Below, piece by piece: positions 24,633 to 34,196 of a stretch of 64,000 nt of DNA. Below the pieces are notes generated by a model, which had not been told where the DNA came from, did no database searches, and was given only the letters and a program-made list of their open reading frames with translations. The DNA is from Clostridia bacterium (lineage in GTDB: Bacteria > Bacillota > Clostridia > Christensenellales > Aristaeellaceae): NCBI GenBank assembly GCA_017547285.1, contig JAFYQB010000148.1, forward strand, positions 1 to 64,000, in the 5' to 3' direction. The position numbers and the translations under genes are program-made. How positions within the stretch are numbered: the stretch's first letter is position 1; each line of letters starts with the position of its first letter.

Positions 24633-25094
24633 TCAACAATTCGTGTAGTTCAGTTCGTGATTATGACAAACCCAGTAGTTTTCAGTCAGTTCATCATTTT
24701 CAAAGACCCGTATCATTGCGTCAAACCCATGAGGAAGCGCATGGTTTTCAAGTTCTTTGCGTTCAATCCAGAATACGTTTCCTTCTTCAGAAGACTTGAT
24801 TTCTCCCGCAAAGCGATTGGCTTTATACAGCAGAACAATATAACGGTCATATTGTTCTGTCCCGGCTTCCGGAACATACTGTTTGATTCCGCAGAGCCGA
24901 ACATCTGAAATTTCCAGTCCCGTTTCCTCTCTGACTTCCCTGATCACAGAAGCAACAAAACTTTCTCCCGGCTCGACATGACCGCCCGGAAAAGTAACAC
25001 CGCGCCAGTTTTTCTTTCGTTCCAGAACCAGTACGCGGCTCCCGTCGCAAATCATACACATATTGGTCAGTTCAACGCGTTCGATCCGTCCCAT
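24633..25094 (-). CDS. Nudix hydrolase
   Basis: This 153-residue protein has a complete Nudix box (GGHVEPGESF followed by REVREETGLEI), with the catalytic REVREE glutamates intact, in a MutT-like layout. It would hydrolyse a nucleoside diphosphate linked to another moiety; the substrate is unknown. Its start (ATG 25094) overlaps the end of the upstream GyrI-DUF402 gene by 23 bases, so translation is coupled. A weak hairpin (TAAGCC/GGCTTA) lies just after the stop, without a T-tract. Confidence 0.9.
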   Translation of the reverse strand: MGRIERVELTNMCMICDGSRVLVLERKKNWRGVTFPGGHVEPGESFVASVIREVREETGLEISDVRLCGIKQYVPEAGTEQYDRYIVLLYKANRFAGEIKSSEEGNVFWIERKELENHALPHGFDAMIRVFENDELTENYWVCHNHELNYTNC

Positions 25095-26112
25095 CCTTCA
25101 GTTGTCCTTTCAGCTTTTTCATTTGAGTGCAGCAAAACTCCGCAAAGGCCAGACCGTTTTCTTTCAGCCAGCAATACAGTTTCTGACCCTCTGAAATACT
25201 TTTCTGATACTGCTTTTCGGAAACAATTCCAGTAGCATATGCTTCATCAAGTTCTTCTCTGTCAAGTTCGAACAGGCTGCCGTCCGGTTCCATCACAATA
25301 TCCAGATACATATCCTCAAATGTGGGATTGTCGGCAGGCTCCAGCTGATTACCATCGGTGATATCAAAATAAATCTGCAACAGTCTGTCATGCCGATCAA
25401 ACATGGCGGTTACCCACACATACTGATTCCGAAATGCGATCTGCAGCCACGACATGCCCTGATCCACAATGGTAACTTCATGATCGCCATTGCGGACAAC
25501 CAACGGCTGTACAACTTCCCGAATCAGGATCAGTGATGCGATTCCTTCTTTCTCCTGGAAAGTACATCGATCCCATACATACTTCCTTTTCAGGATGCGT
25601 TTCCAGTCGGAACGCCGCATATCCTTTCGTTTGTGTGCAGGAATATTTACCAGCTTTTTGATTGGGAAAAACAGAAAGTTTTTTCCTGTCTGAGGACAAG
25701 TGAAATCGTGTACTGCACCCGCCAGCGGCAGCTGATTTTCTTTCATCCAGTCAATCACTTGGGAAAATGTTTTGGGATCCGTACGCTCGGTATACAGGTA
25801 TTCATAAGACGGAATGACCCATTTGGTCCATCCTTCAGGCGGTTCCTGCTCCATGCTGCACTGTACGCCAGCCAGATAAAGTCCTTCGGTAAACTCGTTT
25901 TCCCAAGGCTGAAAAGCACGGTTCATATCGCTCATTGCGCCCCAAATACCCAGCAGGTTCCCGTCTTCATCTTTTGCCGCCAATTCGGCAACTTCATTGA
26001 AATGTTTGTTGGCTTCTTCCCACAGTTTGGCAACAAAGCCTTCTCCGTCGTTTGTAGACCCTTCCTTACCAATCACTGCAAATGCAGGTATTTCACAGCG
26101 TTCCAGCTTCAT
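25072..26112 (-). CDS. GyrI-like effector-binding domain fused to a DUF402 domain
   Basis: This protein of about 346 residues has two parts. Residues 1-150 resemble a GyrI/AraC effector-binding domain (AVIGKEGST, FVAKLWEEANKHFNEVAELA, then YLAGVQCS and IPSYEYLYTE). Residues 160-330 form a DUF402 nucleoside-diphosphate-phosphatase-like domain, with YVWVTAMFDRHDRLLQIYFDIT and the acidic FEDMYLDIVMEPDG block. ATG 26112 is seven bases from GGAGG and ATG 26115 four bases, so the start may be either. It forms an operon with the Nudix gene. The fusion suggests a ligand-sensing phosphatase, which is inference. Confidence 0.75.
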   Translation of the reverse strand: MKLERCEIPAFAVIGKEGSTNDGEGFVAKLWEEANKHFNEVAELAAKDEDGNLLGIWGAMSDMNRAFQPWENEFTEGLYLAGVQCSMEQEPPEGWTKWVIPSYEYLYTERTDPKTFSQVIDWMKENQLPLAGAVHDFTCPQTGKNFLFFPIKKLVNIPAHKRKDMRRSDWKRILKRKYVWDRCTFQEKEGIASLILIREVVQPLVVRNGDHEVTIVDQGMSWLQIAFRNQYVWVTAMFDRHDRLLQIYFDITDGNQLEPADNPTFEDMYLDIVMEPDGSLFELDREELDEAYATGIVSEKQYQKSISEGQKLYCWLKENGLAFAEFCCTQMKKLKGQLKDGTDRTR

Positions 26113-26133
26113 CATTTTACCTCCAAAAGCGCA

Positions 26134-26175
26134 AAAGCTTTCTGTTCCTGCAAAATTGAAGGAACAGAAAGCTTT
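26134..26175 (-). terminator. Terminator after engB
   Basis: AAAGCTTTCTGTTCC (26134-26148) pairs with GGAACAGAAAGCTTT (26161-26175). On the minus strand it is followed by TGCGCTTTT. Confidence 0.8.
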
Positions 26176-26181
26176 TTGCAA

Positions 26182-26802
26182 TTATTCTTTGGTTTCCTCG
26201 GATGCTTGCGCCGCAGCATCTTCTTCCAGAATCTGATCAATCAGCTCGAGCAATTGATCGCGGCCGGTATTGTCCTCGCTGGAGGAAACAATCACTTCCC
26301 ACGGCTGAACAAGCATCTGACGGCAGATGGGTGCAAGCTGCTTCATGCGTGCACCACGGCTGATCTTGTCCGCCTTGGTGGCTACCACCGTAAACGGAAT
26401 ATCCATTTGACGGAAATACTGGGCCATTGCCACGTCATCCTGGGTTGGATCATGACGGATATCTACCAGCAGCAGCACATGCATCAGCAGTGAGCTGTCC
26501 TGAAAATAATGATCCATCATGGCGCCCCAACGTTCTTTTTCCTTTTTATCCACCTTTGCAAAGCCATAGCCGGGCAGATCAACCAGATGAAACTGATCAT
26601 TGATCAGGAACACATTGATCAGGCGCGTCTTGCCAGGCGTCGCGCTGGTTTTGCAGAGCTTTTTACGATTGCAAAGAGCATTGATAAGCGAGCTTTTGCC
26701 AACGTTACTCTTGCCTACTACGGCCAGCTGAGGCAGATTGATGGGCGCATTCTCGTGGTACTGTGCCAGACTGGTTACAAAGGACGCAGATTTGATTTCC
26801 AT
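26182..26802 (-). CDS. engB: Ribosome biogenesis GTP-binding protein EngB (YsxC)
   Basis: This 206-residue GTPase assembles the 50S subunit. G1 is GKSNVGKSS (residues 30-38), G2 is the TSATPGKT segment, G3 is DLPGYG and G4 is TKAD. An ATG at 26823 exists but overlaps AGGTGA; ATG 26802 begins the canonical MEIKSASFV, lies one base after the lon stop and has AGAGG in lon's last codons, so it is the likely start. The tail is acidic (EEDAAAQASEETKE). The lonB-lonA-engB order matches Bacillus. Confidence 0.96.
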   Translation of the reverse strand: MEIKSASFVTSLAQYHENAPINLPQLAVVGKSNVGKSSLINALCNRKKLCKTSATPGKTRLINVFLINDQFHLVDLPGYGFAKVDKKEKERWGAMMDHYFQDSSLLMHVLLLVDIRHDPTQDDVAMAQYFRQMDIPFTVVATKADKISRGARMKQLAPICRQMLVQPWEVIVSSSEDNTGRDQLLELIDQILEEDAAAQASEETKE

Positions 26803-26803
26803 A

Positions 26804-29212
26804 TTATGAACCTCTGTATGCATTCACCTGACCGTTCGCGTGAATCGTCAGGGGTGTTTCCATTTGTGTATCGGAGATAACAGGCGGTTCGCACACCAGC
26901 GCAGTACGAATCACATCTGTCACATCTTCCACAGGCGTAATCTCGATGCGCTTGAGGATTGCCTCATCCACATCTTCCAAATCCTTTACGTTTTCACGGG
27001 GAATGAGCACATTTCTGATGCCCGCGCGATAGGCAGCCATCAACTTTTCTTTCAGACCGCCAATCGGCAGTACCCGACCACGCAAAGTAATTTCACCGGT
27101 CATGGCGACACACTGCTTAACAGGAATGGAAGTCAGTGCGCTGACCAGCGCAGTAATGAGCGTTACGCCCGCGCTGGGACCGTCCTTGGGCACAGCGCCT
27201 TCAGGAACGTGAATGTGCAGATCATGCTGCTTGAAAAAGTCTGCAGAGATTCCCCATGCGTCTGCATGAGCGCGAACCCAACTGAGCGCAGCCTTGGCGC
27301 TTTCCTGCATAACTTCGCCAAGTTTGCCCGTCAGCTGCAACGCTCCGCTGCCCTGCATGACCGTACATTCCACCTGAAGCATTTCGCCGCCGACCGTTGT
27401 ATACGCAAGACCGTTAACAACACCAATACGGTTTTCTTTTTCCAGAGCCTCTCGGGTAAAGCGTACCGCGCCCAGATACTTGTTCAGCTTTTCCGGCGTT
27501 ACACTTACGCACTCAGTCTTATCATCCAGCATTTCCACAGTAGCCTTTCGCACAACACGGGCGATGGTTCGTTCCAGTGTACGAACACCGGCTTCACGGG
27601 TGTAGCCTTCAATGATGGTTTTCATCACTTTATCGTTGACCTTGACCGTTTTGGGCTGAAGTCCATGCGCAGCGATTTGTTTGGGAAGCAGATGCTTGCG
27701 GGCGATTTTGAGTTTTTCCTCATCGGTATAGCTGGGTACCTCAATAATCTCGAGGCGATCCAACAGCGCAGCGGGAATAGAATCGATATTGTTAGCCGTA
27801 GTTATGAACATAACATGGCTCAGGTCAAAAGGCAGCTCCATATAATGATCGCGAAACGCATCGTTCTGTTCGGCATCCAACACTTCCAGCATGGCGGATG
27901 CAGGGTCGCCACGGAAGTCGCTGCTCATCTTATCGATCTCGTCAAACAGGAAAACGGGATTCATGGTACCCGCCTGCTTGATGCCGCTGATGATACGACC
28001 GGGAATCGCTCCGACATAAGTACGGCGGTGACCGCGGATCTCCGCTTCATCACGCACGCCGCCAAGAGACATCTGCACAAACTCGCGCCCAACCGCCTTG
28101 GCTATACCGCGTACAATGGAGGTCTTGCCTACGCCGGGAGGGCCTGCAAAACACAGGATCGGTCCCTTCATGTCCTTCTTCATACGAAGAACAGCAAGAT
28201 ATTCAATAATACGCTCTTTGACCCGTTCCATACCGTAGTGATCTTCTTCAAGCACTTTGCGGGCGCGTTTGAGATCCAGATTGTCGGTAGTCATCTTGCC
28301 CCAGGGCAAATCCAGAATCCATTCCACATAGGTACGGCTTACGCCGATTTCCGGCGTACCGGGCGCCATGCGGCTCAGGCGTTCCAGTTCTTTTTCAGCC
28401 TTTTCACGTGCTTCGTCATTCAGCGGCGTTTTGGCCAGCCGCTCACGCAGATCTTCTACATCGGTGGCTTCCTTATCGCCCAGTTCCGTCTGAATGGCTT
28501 TGATCTGCTCGCGAAGATAGTAATCTTTCTGATTTTTTTCAATCTGACGCTTAATCCGTGCCTGAACCTGCTTTTCTACGTCCGCCAGTTCGGTTTCGCG
28601 TAGCAGAATGGTGCAAAGCTGTTCCAGACGATCCTTGGCTTTCAATTTCTCCAGAATGGCCTGACGATCCTCCAGACGGGTGAGAACATTGGCAGCAATG
28701 ATATCCGCCAGCTGATCCGGCTTGTCCACGTCCAGTACCGAGCGCATGGTCTCCTGCGAAACACGCATGCTGGCAGTGCAGTATTCTTCAAAAAATTCAT
28801 GTGCCGTACGTACAAGCGCCTTCATTTCGGCCGATTCGCGTCCGTTCTCTTCTTTAACAGGACGAATATCCGCCATCATGCAAGGTTCTTCTTCCGTCAT
28901 GTTCTGCAGCACGCCGCGCTGCAGACCTTCCACCAGCACACGGATGCTATCACCAGGCAGGTTCAGTACCTGCTTGATTTGAGCAATGGTGCCAACGCGG
29001 CACAAATCATTCTGATGAGGATCATCCACATCGGCGTCCTGCTGGGCAACTAGAAAAATACGCTGATCCTCCATCATAGCCTTTTCAAGAGCAGCTACGC
29101 TCTTGGGGCGGCCCACGTCAAAATGAAGCACCATATGAGGGAAAACCATCATCCCTCGCAGTGCAAGCACAGGCATGCTTACCAGCGCGCCTCTGCGCAA
29201 TGTTTCCTGCAT
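26804..29212 (-). CDS. lon: ATP-dependent protease LonA
   Basis: This 802-residue protease has an N-terminal LAN substrate domain, a coiled middle, an AAA+ module with Walker A GPPGVGKT near residue 356 and [10 protein letters not shown], and a C-terminal Ser-Lys protease domain ([10 protein letters not shown] with Ser near 680, [10 protein letters not shown] with Lys near 723). It degrades misfolded and regulatory proteins in the cytoplasm. GGAGG lies six to seven bases before ATG 29212. A TTGCAT/TATAAT promoter drives lonA-engB. No CIRCE or CtsR site was seen. Confidence 0.97.
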   Translation of the reverse strand: MQETLRRGALVSMPVLALRGMMVFPHMVLHFDVGRPKSVAALEKAMMEDQRIFLVAQQDADVDDPHQNDLCRVGTIAQIKQVLNLPGDSIRVLVEGLQRGVLQNMTEEEPCMMADIRPVKEENGRESAEMKALVRTAHEFFEEYCTASMRVSQETMRSVLDVDKPDQLADIIAANVLTRLEDRQAILEKLKAKDRLEQLCTILLRETELADVEKQVQARIKRQIEKNQKDYYLREQIKAIQTELGDKEATDVEDLRERLAKTPLNDEAREKAEKELERLSRMAPGTPEIGVSRTYVEWILDLPWGKMTTDNLDLKRARKVLEEDHYGMERVKERIIEYLAVLRMKKDMKGPILCFAGPPGVGKTSIVRGIAKAVGREFVQMSLGGVRDEAEIRGHRRTYVGAIPGRIISGIKQAGTMNPVFLFDEIDKMSSDFRGDPASAMLEVLDAEQNDAFRDHYMELPFDLSHVMFITTANNIDSIPAALLDRLEIIEVPSYTDEEKLKIARKHLLPKQIAAHGLQPKTVKVNDKVMKTIIEGYTREAGVRTLERTIARVVRKATVEMLDDKTECVSVTPEKLNKYLGAVRFTREALEKENRIGVVNGLAYTTVGGEMLQVECTVMQGSGALQLTGKLGEVMQESAKAALSWVRAHADAWGISADFFKQHDLHIHVPEGAVPKDGPSAGVTLITALVSALTSIPVKQCVAMTGEITLRGRVLPIGGLKEKLMAAYRAGIRNVLIPRENVKDLEDVDEAILKRIEITPVEDVTDVIRTALVCEPPVISDTQMETPLTIHANGQVNAYRGS

Positions 29213-29278
29213 AGTGTTCCTCCATTGGCCCGAAACAAAAGCGGGCTTACTTGCGGCTGCATATTACCGCAGTATATG

Positions 29279-29307
29279 ATTATAGCTGTAATCGCAGTCA
29301 AATGCAA
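29279..29307 (-). promoter_or_regulatory. Promoter of lonA-engB
   Basis: Minus strand TTGCAT (29307-29302), 17 bases and TATAAT (29284-29279). The 60-base leader can form GCCCG/CGGGC just before the ribosome binding site. Confidence 0.78.
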
Positions 29308-29343
29308 GAAGCAGAAACGGTTTGTTGATCAGAAGAACTTCCT

Positions 29344-31050
29344 TTATCGCATGCTTTTGGCTGTATGTTCTTCCACGGAAAGAACTGCGGCGGGCATAGA
29401 AGCCGGTGCACTGCACGGTTCATCGGGGTGCAAACTTTCCGCGGGAAGAAGCATCGTTTCCAGCGCCTCCTCCAGCGTATTGATGGGCGTTACTTCTATG
29501 GTTGTATGTTCAAAGCGCTCGAGTCTGTTCTCCATGGGAATCAGAACCTTTGTCAAACCTGCGTGTTCCGCCGCCTCTACCTTGCCCGGCACACCGCCTA
29601 CCGGCTTTACGAGGCCACGAACAGATACTTCGCCGGTTACCGCCATTGTTCCGTCCACAGGTCGTCCGGTCATAGCGCTGGCTGCAACCACCGCCATCGC
29701 CACACCAGCCGAAGGACCGTCCACAGGCGTACCGCCGGGGAAATTGATGTGCAGGTCATACTCCTGCGTATGATAGCCCATCGAATGAAGCAGCGTCATC
29801 ACATTCTCCAGCGATCCTCGCGCCGTGGATTTTCGTTTGATTTTCCTTCCTTCGGAACCGATCTCTTCTTCTTCCACGATGCCGGTAATCGTCAGTTTGC
29901 CCGTTCCCGGCTGAGCGACAGCTTCAATTTCCATTGTTGCTCCCTGATGGCTTCCAACAATCGCAAGTCCATGTACGACGCCAACACGATTGCTTGTATC
30001 TGCTTTCTGGTCCGGTCGGGCAGGATAATGTCCTGAATAAATCACCCACTCCACATCCGCGGTTGCTATTTCCGTCCGCTCTTCCAGCTGAGCCAATCCC
30101 GCGCACATTTGGACAATGTTGACAGCGTCGCGTCCGCAGCTTGCAAAACGGCCGATCGTTTGCGCATCCTCATGTGACATCGTATATCCGGCGCGTTCGG
30201 CAGCGTGAAAAGCAATGTCTGCCACTTCTTCCGTTTCGAGGCCGCGGAAGTAAATTTCCATGCAGCGGCTTCGAAGCGCAGGAGATATCTCAGAAGGACT
30301 GCGTGTGGTCGCCCCAACCAGACGGAAGTCGGCCGGAAGACCGTTTTTGAAAATATCATGAATATAACGCGGCGTCCCTGCATCATCAGGACTGTAATAA
30401 GCGGATTCCAGCATCACCTTTCTGTCTTCCAATACTTTCAGCAGCTTATTCATCTGAATAGGATGAAGTTCACCGATTTCATCCAGAAAAAGCACGCCGC
30501 CGTGCGCTTTACTGACGGCGCCCGGCTTGGGTTGCGGGATGCCCTGAACGCCCAGAGGACCCGCACCCTGATAGATAGGATCATGTACGCTGCCGATAAG
30601 CGGATCTGCGATTGCACGTTCGTCGAAGCGTACGCAGGTAGCATCCATTTCAATAAAAGGCGCATTGGACTTAAACGGGGTATCCTTGCTTTGCTTGGCC
30701 GCTTCCAGCACAAGACGGGCAGCACACGTTTTACCAATGCCGGGAGGTCCGTAGATCAGTACATGTTGCGGATTTTTGCCACATAGAATGGCTTTGAGCG
30801 ATTTGATTCCATCTTCCTGTCCGATAATGTCCTCAAATGTTGCAGGTCGTACCCTTTCCGCCAGCGGTTCGCTCAAATGCAGCGAACGCATTTTCTGAAG
30901 TTTCTCATATTCACGTCCGCTCTCCTTGCGGTGTGCGGGCTGCGACTTGTTCTGCTGCCTAAGCTGCGTGTAAAAGTAAATACCCACTACAATGGTGACC
31001 AACAGCTGAATGCCAAACAAAACAGCACTGACCAACAATGAACCCTCCAT
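29344..31050 (-). CDS. lonB: ATP-dependent protease LonB, membrane-anchored
   Basis: This 568-residue protein has an N-terminal membrane segment (about residues 5-28), an AAA+ domain with Walker A GPPGIGKT at 101-108 and GVLFLDEIGEL, and a C-terminal Lon protease domain with PVDGPSAGVAMAV (Ser) and KPVGGVPGKVEAA (Lys). In Bacillus LonB is made in the forespore, and the gene precedes lonA as here; that suggests but does not prove spore formation. No strong Shine-Dalgarno sequence precedes ATG 31050. The C-terminal 40 residues beyond the domain are low complexity. Confidence 0.92.
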   Translation of the reverse strand: MEGSLLVSAVLFGIQLLVTIVVGIYFYTQLRQQNKSQPAHRKESGREYEKLQKMRSLHLSEPLAERVRPATFEDIIGQEDGIKSLKAILCGKNPQHVLIYGPPGIGKTCAARLVLEAAKQSKDTPFKSNAPFIEMDATCVRFDERAIADPLIGSVHDPIYQGAGPLGVQGIPQPKPGAVSKAHGGVLFLDEIGELHPIQMNKLLKVLEDRKVMLESAYYSPDDAGTPRYIHDIFKNGLPADFRLVGATTRSPSEISPALRSRCMEIYFRGLETEEVADIAFHAAERAGYTMSHEDAQTIGRFASCGRDAVNIVQMCAGLAQLEERTEIATADVEWVIYSGHYPARPDQKADTSNRVGVVHGLAIVGSHQGATMEIEAVAQPGTGKLTITGIVEEEEIGSEGRKIKRKSTARGSLENVMTLLHSMGYHTQEYDLHINFPGGTPVDGPSAGVAMAVVAASAMTGRPVDGTMAVTGEVSVRGLVKPVGGVPGKVEAAEHAGLTKVLIPMENRLERFEHTTIEVTPINTLEEALETMLLPAESLHPDEPCSAPASMPAAVLSVEEHTAKSMR

Positions 31051-31137
31051 TCATGGGGCGATTTCTCTCTTTCCCCTCTTCCTTGGTATGATGTGAGAAA
31101 AAACGCGCTTCCATGTATGGCAGTCAGATAGAAAAAG

Positions 31138-31163
31138 ATGGCATCCTCAGATGAGGATGCCAT
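31138..31163 (-). terminator. Terminator overlapping the end of def
   Basis: ATGGCATCCTCA (31138-31149) pairs with TGAGGATGCCAT (31152-31163); on the minus strand CTTTTTCT follows. The def stop codon lies in the stem. Confidence 0.88.
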
Positions 31164-31557
31164 TGCAATGATCAATCTCATGTTGGATGATCTGTGCCAC
31201 CCAACCGCTATATGTCATACGCTGCGAATGAAAATATTGATCAAGATATGTAACTTCAATGGTTTCGTATCTTACGGTTTTGCGCTGCCCTGTCAGAGAC
31301 AGACACCCCTCTTCCGTCTCATACGAACCTGTCTGCCGAACGATTTCCGGATTATACATGCCAATACAGAAAGGGCCTGCATAAAAGGCAATGATCCGTT
31401 TGTGAACGCCTATCATATTCGCCGCCATACCCACACAGTGCTCCTGATTGGCTTTAAGCGTATCAATTAAATCAGCCATCACCTGCGCATCCGCCTGTGT
31501 AGCTTCCGCAGATTTCTGACTCAAAAACAAAGGATCCTTCATGACAGCTCTGATCAT
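31147..31557 (-). CDS. def: Peptide deformylase
   Basis: This 136-residue metalloenzyme removes formyl groups from nascent N-termini. The three motifs are VGMAANMIG (42-50), EGCLS (83-87, Cys ligand) and HEIDH (126-130, two His ligands and catalytic Glu). The longer open frame to 31650 lacks a ribosome binding site; ATG 31557 has GGAGG eight bases upstream. It is one of the short Gram-positive deformylases. It stands alone, divergent from darA, with a weak extended -10 (TGTTACAAT, 31596-31588). Confidence 0.93.
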   Translation of the reverse strand: MIRAVMKDPLFLSQKSAEATQADAQVMADLIDTLKANQEHCVGMAANMIGVHKRIIAFYAGPFCIGMYNPEIVRQTGSYETEEGCLSLTGQRKTVRYETIEVTYLDQYFHSQRMTYSGWVAQIIQHEIDHCNGILI

Positions 31558-31635
31558 TTTGCACACCTCCAAACATATGATGTGCCTATTGTAACACAGC
31601 AGACAGAGGATGAACAGTTCGATAACTGCAAAGTG

Positions 31636-31664
31636 TTGCGCAAAACGCAATTTTATTGTATACT
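31636..31664 (+). promoter_or_regulatory. Promoter of darA-holB-ricT
   Basis: TTGCGC (31636-31641), 17 bases and TATACT (31659-31664). The inverted repeat TTGCG/CGCAA (31636-31650) covers the -35 box. Confidence 0.65.
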
Positions 31665-31706
31665 AATGTTGGAATCTTAGATACCAAAACAGGAGGTATT
31701 GTGTAT

Positions 31707-32036
31707 ATGAAACTCATTATTGCAATCGTACAGGATGAAGACGCTTCCCGCCTGGTAGGCCAGTTGATGAACGATGGCTTTGGCGTAACCAAGCTTGCTA
31801 CCACCGGCGGCTTCCTGCGTGCCGGTAACACCACCCTTCTCGTCGGCGTGAACGACGACCGTTTCCAGACTGCCATGGACATCATCGAAAAGGTCTGCAA
31901 GAGCCGCAAGCAAATTGCGCCTTCCTCCTCTTCCATGGTGGGTATGCCTGGTTCTTACTCTCCGTACCCCATCGAAGTCGTGGTTGGCGGCGCTACCATC
32001 TTCGTGCTGTCTGTTGACCAGTTCGTTAAGCTGTAA
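31707..32036 (+). CDS. darA: Cyclic-di-AMP receptor DarA (YaaQ, PII-like)
   Basis: This 109-residue protein begins with MKLIIAIVQDEDASRLVGQL and has GFGVTKLATTGGFLRAGNTT, the conserved c-di-AMP-binding region of DarA/PstA proteins, then VGGATIFVLSVDQF at the end. It is a trimeric cytoplasmic signalling protein; its outputs are poorly known. AGGAGG lies ten bases before ATG 31707. It leads an operon with holB and ricT, the order of the Bacillus yaaQ-holB-yaaT region, here without tmk or yaaR. Confidence 0.94.
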   Translation: MKLIIAIVQDEDASRLVGQLMNDGFGVTKLATTGGFLRAGNTTLLVGVNDDRFQTAMDIIEKVCKSRKQIAPSSSSMVGMPGSYSPYPIEVVVGGATIFVLSVDQFVKL

Positions 32037-32054
32037 TCCGGAGAGGAATCTGTT

Positions 32055-33074
32055 TTGGCCATTCTTGAAACAGAAAACCGATTGCCCGCGTTCATGCAGT
32101 ATGAAAAGCTGAACGCGGCAATTGGTGTTGTAAAGCAGCAGTTTTCCCGGCAGCAGCCGGTACATGCCTATCTTTTGACGGGCGCGCGCGGCCTTGGCAA
32201 GCGTACTCTTGCAAGGGTTCTGGCAAGCGCCCTGTTTTGTACGTCTGAAAACAAACCATGCGGCGTCTGTCCAGCGTGCCGGCGCGTTATGGACGGAAAT
32301 GAACCGGACTTTCTGGAAGTCTATTCAGATGACGGCAGCACAATCAGTGTAGATCGCGTGCGCGAGATTATCCAAAAAGTATCCCAGCATGCTTTTGGTA
32401 CGGGCTACCGCGTTGTGTTGATCGAACCGGTTGAAAAGATGACTTTGCAGGCTCAGAACTGCCTGCTTAAATCTTTGGAAGAGCCAATTGCCAACGTAGT
32501 TTTTTTGCTGATGACGCATGAATTGACTGCCACGCTGGGCACCATAGCTTCGCGCTGCATCCGTGTAAAACTGACGCCCTGGCCGGATGACATACTTCGG
32601 GAAACGCTGCTTGATGCAGGATACGTTTCAACCGATATTGAAAATGTTCTCTCACGCTGCGGCGGTAATATTGGCACTGCTTTGGATACGCTGGACGCAG
32701 GCAAACTGAACAGCGAGGCTCAGCAATTTGCCATGGATGCACTGGCCGTCCTGAACGACGCTGCAGCAGTAAGTCTAAGCACAAAGCTCAAAGAAGACAA
32801 AGGCAGCGCAGATACCTATCTCACGGCGATCGAACATGCTATTCACCAGGCGCTGATGGTTCGCACCAGTCAGTTGGATCCGTCTTTTATCAGTCAGTAT
32901 CCATCTCACTGGCAAAAAGCCGCCGAAAAAGCGCCTGTTTCAGAAATCAATGCGCTTCTCTCCGCTGTTTTTGCAACACGGCGCAGAAAAGCAGGCCAGG
33001 TCAACTGGCAGTCAAATATCGATCATCTGATGATCAGACTATTGGAGGAAAATACCCGATGGCAGCAGTTGTAG
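32055..33074 (+). CDS. holB: DNA polymerase III subunit delta'
   Basis: This clamp-loader subunit has 339 residues. The AAA+ domain carries LTGARGLGKRTL (P-loop), a zinc-binding CGVCPAC cluster, and the clamp-loader SRC motif (IASRCIRV). The start is TTG 32055 with AGAGGA seven bases upstream; the ATG at 32094 has no ribosome binding site and would cut into the conserved N-terminus. It overlaps ricT by 16 bases. Confidence 0.93.
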   Translation: MAILETENRLPAFMQYEKLNAAIGVVKQQFSRQQPVHAYLLTGARGLGKRTLARVLASALFCTSENKPCGVCPACRRVMDGNEPDFLEVYSDDGSTISVDRVREIIQKVSQHAFGTGYRVVLIEPVEKMTLQAQNCLLKSLEEPIANVVFLLMTHELTATLGTIASRCIRVKLTPWPDDILRETLLDAGYVSTDIENVLSRCGGNIGTALDTLDAGKLNSEAQQFAMDALAVLNDAAAVSLSTKLKEDKGSADTYLTAIEHAIHQALMVRTSQLDPSFISQYPSHWQKAAEKAPVSEINALLSAVFATRRRKAGQVNWQSNIDHLMIRLLEENTRWQQL

Positions 33075-34084
33075 GCGTACGTTTTAAGAACGCCGGTAAA
33101 TTATACTATTTTGATCCGGGCAAGCTTTGGCCTGCTGCAGGAAATTTTGTGGTTGTTGAAACCGCACGAGGCGTGGAATATGGCCAGGTGATAACCGGCG
33201 TGCGTGAGGTGGATGACGATCTCATTTCTTCCCCTTTGAAACCCGTCCTGCGAATTGGCACTGCTGAAGATGCAGCCCACGCAGCCGAAAACGAAAAGTT
33301 TGAAAAAGAAGCTTATCAGATCTGTCAGCACAAAATTGATGAACACAAGCTGGACATGAAACTGGTTGGTGTGGAACAAACCTTTGATAATGCTAAGATC
33401 CTGTTCTATTTTACCGCAAACGGTCGTGTTGACTTCCGTTCGCTGGTTAAAGATCTGGCTTCTGTTTTTCATACGCGCATCGAATTGCGCCAGATTGGCG
33501 TTCGTGACGAGGCCAAAATGCTGGGAGGTCTTGGCCCCTGCGGTCGTCCCATTTGCTGCGGCAGTTTTCTGGGTGACTTCCAGCCTGTAAGCATTAAAAT
33601 GGCCAAGGAACAGAACCTTTCGCTGAATCCCACCAAGATCAGCGGCGTTTGCGGACGTTTGATGTGCTGTCTCAAATTTGAGCAGGATCATTACGAGGCC
33701 ACCCGAAAGCGCATGCCCAAAGTTGGCAAGGAAGTGGATACTCCCGAAGGTTTCGGTTCGGTTTTTGATATCAACGTTCTCAAGGAAACCGTAACTGTAC
33801 GCATCCACAAAGGCGAAGCGTTTGAACTTAAAACCTTCCCGCTGGAAGAAATCAAGTGGAACAAGCCCGCTTCTCCTCTGCCTGCAGTCGAAAAGCGCGA
33901 AGAAAACAAGGCAGATGCAAAACGTGCCAAAAAAAACAAAACTCCCAAACTTCTTTCCTCAGATCCCGCCACAGAGCAGGAAGAAACGGCAGAGTCTGTA
34001 GAAGAAATTAAACCTGTCGAACAGTCTAATGACTGGCTGCGGGCAGTGGAAGAAGCGCTTAATGCCGCTCAGAGCAAGCAATAA
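33059..34084 (+). CDS. ricT: RicT (YaaT, PSP1 domain) regulator of RNA maturation
   Basis: This 341-residue protein has the PSP1 domain and the cysteine-rich blocks GGLGPCGRPICCGSF and GVCGRLMCCLKFE, which bind an iron-sulfur cluster in Bacillus RicT. RicT with RicA and RicF supports RNase Y-dependent mRNA maturation; ricA and ricF are not in this window. The C-terminal 70 residues are a charged, Lys/Glu-rich extension. It starts inside holB, so translation is coupled. Confidence 0.95.
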   Translation: MAAVVGVRFKNAGKLYYFDPGKLWPAAGNFVVVETARGVEYGQVITGVREVDDDLISSPLKPVLRIGTAEDAAHAAENEKFEKEAYQICQHKIDEHKLDMKLVGVEQTFDNAKILFYFTANGRVDFRSLVKDLASVFHTRIELRQIGVRDEAKMLGGLGPCGRPICCGSFLGDFQPVSIKMAKEQNLSLNPTKISGVCGRLMCCLKFEQDHYEATRKRMPKVGKEVDTPEGFGSVFDINVLKETVTVRIHKGEAFELKTFPLEEIKWNKPASPLPAVEKREENKADAKRAKKNKTPKLLSSDPATEQEETAESVEEIKPVEQSNDWLRAVEEALNAAQSKQ

Positions 34085-34110
34085 GAGCAAAGCTTATACA
34101 GAAACAAGGC

Positions 34111-34139
34111 TTGCATTCGTACACCTTTTGTGATAGTAT
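34111..34139 (+). promoter_or_regulatory. Promoter of the small ferredoxin gene
   Basis: TTGCAT (34111-34116), 17 bases and TAGTAT (34134-34139), with TG one base before the -10 box. Confidence 0.6.
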
Positions 34140-34196
34140 ATGCACAGTAACTAATCATTCTGTGAAGTTTGATTAGAATTTGTTGGAGGTGCAATC

